Shown here one piece after another: positions 39,643 to 43,115 of a DNA stretch of 43,115 nt (position 1 is the first letter of the stretch; the number at the start of each line of letters is the position of its first letter). A program made the translations under genes and the position numbers. The DNA lies in the NCBI GenBank assembly GCA_036510735.1, contig DATCDK010000288.1, forward strand, positions 1 through 43,115. Direction: 5' to 3'. The notes below the pieces were generated by a model, which had not been told where the DNA came from, did no database searches, and saw only the letters and a program-made list of their open reading frames with translations. This stretch comes from PALSA-607 sp036510735 (GTDB lineage Bacteria > Actinomycetota > Actinomycetes > Acidothermales > Acidothermaceae).

Positions 39643-40698
39643 CTACAGAACATCGACGACTTCGGCGTAGTGACAAGCGACCGGGTGCCCCTGCCCACGG
39701 TCCGATAGTGCGGGCAAATCCTCGATACAACGCTGCTGCTGGTCCGTGCGCAACTCGTTCGCAAACTTCGGGCAACGGGTGCGGAACCGGCAACCGCTCG
39801 GTGGGTCGACCGGGCTCGGAACATCGCCAGTGATGATCACCCGCTGGCGCGCCCGCTCCTTGCGCGGGTCGGGAATCGGGATCGCCGAGATGAGCGCCTG
39901 GGTGTAGGGGTGCGCCGGCGAACTGAACAGGTCATTGGTCTTCGCGATCTCGACGATCCGGCCGAGGTACATGACCGCGATGCGATCGGAAATGTGGCGG
40001 ACCACCGACAGGTCGTGGGCGACGAACAAATACGCGAGGCCGAGTCGCTCTTGGATCTCCTCGAGAAGGTTCACCACACCAGCCTGGATCGACACGTCGA
40101 GCGCCGACACTGGCTCGTCGAGCACAAGCAACCGCGGTTCGAGTGCCAGCGCCCGTGCGATGCCGATGCGCTGCCGCTGACCACCGGAGAACTCATGCGG
40201 GTACCGGTTGCTGTGCTCGGCGCTTAACCCGACGGTCTGCAGCAACTCGGTGACCCGCGTGCGCCCGCCGGAGCCGTACAGGCCGTGGATTTTCAGCGGT
40301 TCGGCGACGATCTCGTGCACCGACATACGCGGATCTAGCGATGCGTATGGGTCTTGGAACACGATCTGCATCTCGCGGCGCAGGCGACGCATCTCACGAG
40401 TGGACGCCTTGGTCAGGTCGATCGAGTTGAAAAAGACGCTGCCGGACGTCGCGGGCTGCAAGTTGAGCACCGCTCTGCTCGTCGTGGTCTTGCCGCAACC
40501 CGACTCGCCAACCAAGCCGAGTGTCTCGCCCGGATAGATGTCGAACGAGACATCGCACACCGCGTGCACGTAACCGATGACTCGCCGGATCAGGCCGCGA
40601 CTGCGCACCGGAAAATGCTTGACCAAGTTGTGCACCGAGAGCACCGGCGCGGCACCGGGTGCCGGAGCAGCACTGCTCTGTACGTCAGCAACAGTCAC
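39643..40698 (-). CDS. oligopeptide ABC importer ATPase (OppF/DppF)
   Basis: One of two ATPases powering peptide uptake. The 351-residue protein has Walker A GESGCGKTT, the signature HEFSGGQRQRIGIARAL, Walker B LLVLDEPVSALD and the C-terminal oligo_HPY domain with CRFRTRCPKF and later cysteines that in relatives bind an Fe-S cluster. I start at GTG 40696-40698, which overlaps the stop of the partner ATPase (GTGA) and has GGAG seven bases upstream. Last gene of the operon. Confidence 0.93.
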   Translation of the reverse strand: MTVADVQSSAAPAPGAAPVLSVHNLVKHFPVRSRGLIRRVIGYVHAVCDVSFDIYPGETLGLVGESGCGKTTTSRAVLNLQPATSGSVFFNSIDLTKASTREMRRLRREMQIVFQDPYASLDPRMSVHEIVAEPLKIHGLYGSGGRTRVTELLQTVGLSAEHSNRYPHEFSGGQRQRIGIARALALEPRLLVLDEPVSALDVSIQAGVVNLLEEIQERLGLAYLFVAHDLSVVRHISDRIAVMYLGRIVEIAKTNDLFSSPAHPYTQALISAIPIPDPRKERARQRVIITGDVPSPVDPPSGCRFRTRCPKFANELRTDQQQRCIEDLPALSDRGQGHPVACHYAEVVDVL

Positions 40699-41819
40699 GA
40701 CGGGTCTCCGGGCAGCAACGGAACAGCGGCAGCGATCTCTGCGGGCAGCGCGTCGTCTTTGGTGGTCGGATGGAACAAGTCTGCGGGCTCCATGCCTTCG
40801 AGTCGGTCGCTGAAGTGACAGGCGGCGACGTGGTCGGGTGAGGTCGTCGGCGCGAGAGCCGGTTCTTCGATCCGGCAAATGTCCTCGGCCATCGGGCATC
40901 GCGGTGCGAACGGGCAACCCGGCGGCATATTAATCAGGGACGGCGGGACGCCGGTGATCGGCGTCAAGCGCGCCTGCGCCGCTCGGTCGAGGCGCGGCAG
41001 GCTACCCAGGAGGCCCAACGTGTAAGGCATCCGGGGCGTGTAAAAGATCTGCTCGACGGTGCCGACCTCGACAGCACGACCGGCGTACATCACCAATACC
41101 CGGTCGGCTTGGCCCGCGACGACGCCGAGATCGTGAGTGATCAGGATCATCGCCGCGCCAGTCTCTTCGCGAGCAGTCTTCAATGTCTCTAGGACCTGGG
41201 CTTGCACGGTGACGTCGAGCGCAGTCGTCGGCTCGTCGGCGATGATGACCTCGGGACCATTCGCCATCGCGATCGCGATGACTGCGCGTTGCCGCATTCC
41301 GCCGGAGAACTCGTGCGGGTAGCTGTTGGCACGTTCCTCCGCGTTCGGGATGCCGACGATTTTCAGCAGCGCCACTGCACGAGCGTGCGCGGCTTCCTTA
41401 CTGACCTTCTGATGCGCAGTGACGGCCTCCGCGATCTGCCAACCGACTGTGTACACCGGGTTCAGGCTGGTCATCGGATCCTGGAAAATCATCGCGAGTT
41501 GCTGGCCGCGGTAATGCGCAAGCTGGCGTTCGGAAAGGCCGAGCAACTCGTCGTTGCCGAGCCGGACCGAGCCGGTGATGTGCGCGGTCCTGGGCAGCAA
41601 ACCCATGACGGCGAGCGAGGTGACCGACTTGCCCGATCCGGACTCCCCTACGATGCCGAGCACTTCACCGCGATGCAACTCATAACTCACACCGCGAACC
41701 GCCTGAACCGTGCCGTCCTCGGTGTTGAAGCTGACGGAAACGTCATCGACCGCGAGAACCGTATTGGGTGAAGCCGTTGTCGCAACGGCAGTTGCGCCGC
41801 CAGTGGAGTAGTGGCTCAC
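40695..41819 (-). CDS. oligopeptide ABC importer ATPase (OppD/DppD)
   Basis: Second ATPase of the peptide importer. The 374-residue protein has Walker A GESGSGKSV, the signature HEFSGGMRQRAVIAIAMA, Walker B VIIADEPTTALD and the oligo_HPY region GCPFAPRCPMAEDICRIEEP, with cysteines typical of the Fe-S-bearing C-terminal domain. Its GTG start overlaps the permease stop (GTGA at 41816-41819). A tail of about 45 residues follows the usual domain end. Confidence 0.93.
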   Translation of the reverse strand: MSHYSTGGATAVATTASPNTVLAVDDVSVSFNTEDGTVQAVRGVSYELHRGEVLGIVGESGSGKSVTSLAVMGLLPRTAHITGSVRLGNDELLGLSERQLAHYRGQQLAMIFQDPMTSLNPVYTVGWQIAEAVTAHQKVSKEAAHARAVALLKIVGIPNAEERANSYPHEFSGGMRQRAVIAIAMANGPEVIIADEPTTALDVTVQAQVLETLKTAREETGAAMILITHDLGVVAGQADRVLVMYAGRAVEVGTVEQIFYTPRMPYTLGLLGSLPRLDRAAQARLTPITGVPPSLINMPPGCPFAPRCPMAEDICRIEEPALAPTTSPDHVAACHFSDRLEGMEPADLFHPTTKDDALPAEIAAAVPLLPGDPS

Positions 41820-42802
41820 GCGCGGCCCTTCGACGCCGTCGGGTCGAGCGCGTCACGCAGACCGTCACCGATGAAGTTGGCGGTCAACGCGATCAGGATG
41901 ATGAAGAGTCCGGGGAAGTAGAACAACCACGGCCTTGTTGCGACTGCGGTCTGCGCGCTGTAGACCAGGAGACCGAGCGAGGTGTCAGGTGCGGCAACAC
42001 CAAACCCGACGAACGAGAGCGCGGTTTCGGCCAGGATCGAGGTCGCCACCAGGATCGTGAAGATGACGATGACGACGCTGATGACGTTCGGCACGACATG
42101 TCGAAAGACCACCCGGGTGCGGGTGGCGCCGAGTGCGTGCGCCGCCTCGATGTATTCCTTCTCCCTGATCGCCAACGCGTTACCGCGCACCACCCGACCA
42201 ACGTAGGGCCACGTAAGCGATGCGAGCACCACCGAGATCCAGAACCAGCCGTTCGCCTTCGGGCCGATGTTGTGGGTGAGCACGGCAGCAATGGCGATGA
42301 TCGGAAACGTCAAAAACAGGTCGACGATGCGCATCATGATCGAGTCGACCACACCGCCCGCATATCCCGAAATCGCGCCATAGATAGTGCCGACGATGGT
42401 TGAGCTCACGGATACGAATGTCGCGATCTCCAGCGAGCGTTGCGTACCGCGCAACACCTCGGCGAACGTGTCGTAGCCCGTCGAGTCGGTGCCGAACGGA
42501 TGCTTGAAGCTTGGCTTGAAACTGAGGTCGTTGCTGTACACGTTGTACTTGTAGTGCCAGACAGCCCCGCCGACAAACGCCAGCAGTACAACCATGATCA
42601 GCACGACGAGACTGACCATCGCCATCTTGTGCTTGCGAAAGCGCCGGAACGACATCCGCCATGGGCTGCGCGCATCGACCGAGCCCACCGGCTCTCGCGG
42701 ATCGATCGTGTCTGGCGCGGTCCGGGGTGCCGCGCCGTCGCCCTGCCGAGACGTCTCGGGATCGACGAGGTGCGCGCCAATGTCTCGTGATGACCTACTC
42801 AT
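41816..42802 (-). CDS. oligopeptide ABC importer permease (OppC/DppC)
   Basis: Membrane subunit with about six spans. The 328-residue protein has a hydrophilic N-terminus of about 55 residues, the WRMSFRRFRKHKMAMVSLVVLI start of the OppC_N region, the peptide-transporter segment HPFGTDSTGYDTFAEVLRGTQRSL, and the ATPase-contact loop EYIEAAHALGATRTRVVFRHVVPNV (EAA motif). ATG 42800-42802 overlaps the end of the oppB-like gene by eight bases. Confidence 0.93.
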   Translation of the reverse strand: MSRSSRDIGAHLVDPETSRQGDGAAPRTAPDTIDPREPVGSVDARSPWRMSFRRFRKHKMAMVSLVVLIMVVLLAFVGGAVWHYKYNVYSNDLSFKPSFKHPFGTDSTGYDTFAEVLRGTQRSLEIATFVSVSSTIVGTIYGAISGYAGGVVDSIMMRIVDLFLTFPIIAIAAVLTHNIGPKANGWFWISVVLASLTWPYVGRVVRGNALAIREKEYIEAAHALGATRTRVVFRHVVPNVISVVIVIFTILVATSILAETALSFVGFGVAAPDTSLGLLVYSAQTAVATRPWLFYFPGLFIILIALTANFIGDGLRDALDPTASKGRA

Positions 42803-43115
42803 AGCGGATCCTCGGATCGAGCACGCCGTACAGGATGTCGGCAATCAGGTTGAACGCAATGATGGCCGCGCCGGCGACAAGTAGCCATGCCAGCACGACG
42901 TAGGGATCGTTCAGAAGGAGTCCGTCGGCGAGCAGGAAGTCGCCCATCCCCCGCCACTGGAAGATGAACTCGGTGATGATCGCCCCACCGAGAATCGCGC
43001 CGATGTCGAGAGCGGTGACGGTCACGAAGGGAATCAACGCGGTGCGCAGCGCGTGCCTGATGAGGACGCGCGCGGGCGAAATCCCTTTGGCCCTCGCGAG
43101 CCTTATGTAGTCACT
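42795..43115 (-). CDS. oligopeptide ABC importer permease (OppB/DppB), C-terminal part
   Basis: The frame is open to the window edge; 106 residues are visible. The EAA loop is complete: SDYIRLARAKGISPARVLIR followed by HALRTALIPFVT. Two hydrophobic spans follow, and the protein ends LYGVLDPRIRYE, the standard OppB terminus. The N-terminal part, and probably the binding protein gene, lie beyond base 43115. Confidence 0.93.
   Translation of the reverse strand, partial: SDYIRLARAKGISPARVLIRHALRTALIPFVTVTALDIGAILGGAIITEFIFQWRGMGDFLLADGLLLNDPYVVLAWLLVAGAAIIAFNLIADILYGVLDPRIRYE

Overview
This is a GC-rich stretch of chromosome from an actinobacterium. The diagnostic genes are RbpA, OpcA, an actinobacterial-type SUF operon with a Rieske protein, a fabG-inhA pair, an AcnR-like TetR regulator, a DUF3099 protein and dodecin. 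From memory, the order is that of the mycobacterial Rv1440-Rv1484 block read backwards (inhA/fabG1, AcnR-like, echA12-like, ABC-F, suf genes, ctaA, ctaB, tkt, tal, zwf, opcA, pgl, secG). I cannot name a genus. No rRNA, tRNA, insertion sequence, prophage or CRISPR array was seen.

Layout. At 1-1584 (minus) is the fatty-acid pair fabG-inhA, with a possible gene start at the left edge. At 1888-5530 (plus) are a STAS-domain protein and the TldD/TldE protease pair. At 5565-8187 are dodecin, a DUF3099 membrane protein coupled to nadA, a small lipoprotein and a divergent AcnR-like repressor. At 8195-12930 (minus) are an ABC exporter, a crotonase-fold protein, a small HTH protein and an ABC-F ATPase. 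At 12980-19611 (minus) is the eight-gene SUF Fe-S assembly operon sufR-B-D-Rieske-C-S-U-T, almost every junction overlapping. ctaA (heme A synthase) diverges from sufR.

At 20911-25860 (plus) an inserted-looking cassette encodes a xylose-type sugar ABC importer (binding lipoprotein, single-domain ATPase, permease) and a ROK regulator. It is followed by a broken EAL-domain remnant and a VOC-family gene, and it separates ctaA from ctaB. At 27666-36242 (plus) is a complete oxidative/non-oxidative pentose phosphate operon: tkt, tal, pgi, zwf, opcA, pgl. It ends in a strong hairpin. A divergent MFS exporter/XRE regulator pair follows (36299-38872), then rbpA and secG, and an oligopeptide ABC operon (oppF, oppD, oppC, partial oppB) running in from the right edge.

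How the genes work together. Fe-S assembly, heme A/heme O synthesis and NadA form an iron-cofactor theme. The pentose pathway operon supplies NADPH and pentoses, with OpcA activating Zwf, and the adjacent sugar importer could feed it. No xylose isomerase or xylulokinase gene is visible here.

The observations most worth following are a histone-H1-like Lys/Ala/Pro tail on OpcA; an 18-bp duplication that makes a 14-codon coupled minicistron between zwf and opcA; a leaderless-looking sufR promoter overlapped by an operator-like repeat; a perfect 17-bp palindrome before the sugar-binding gene; and a STAS domain whose phospho-acceptor position is not serine.
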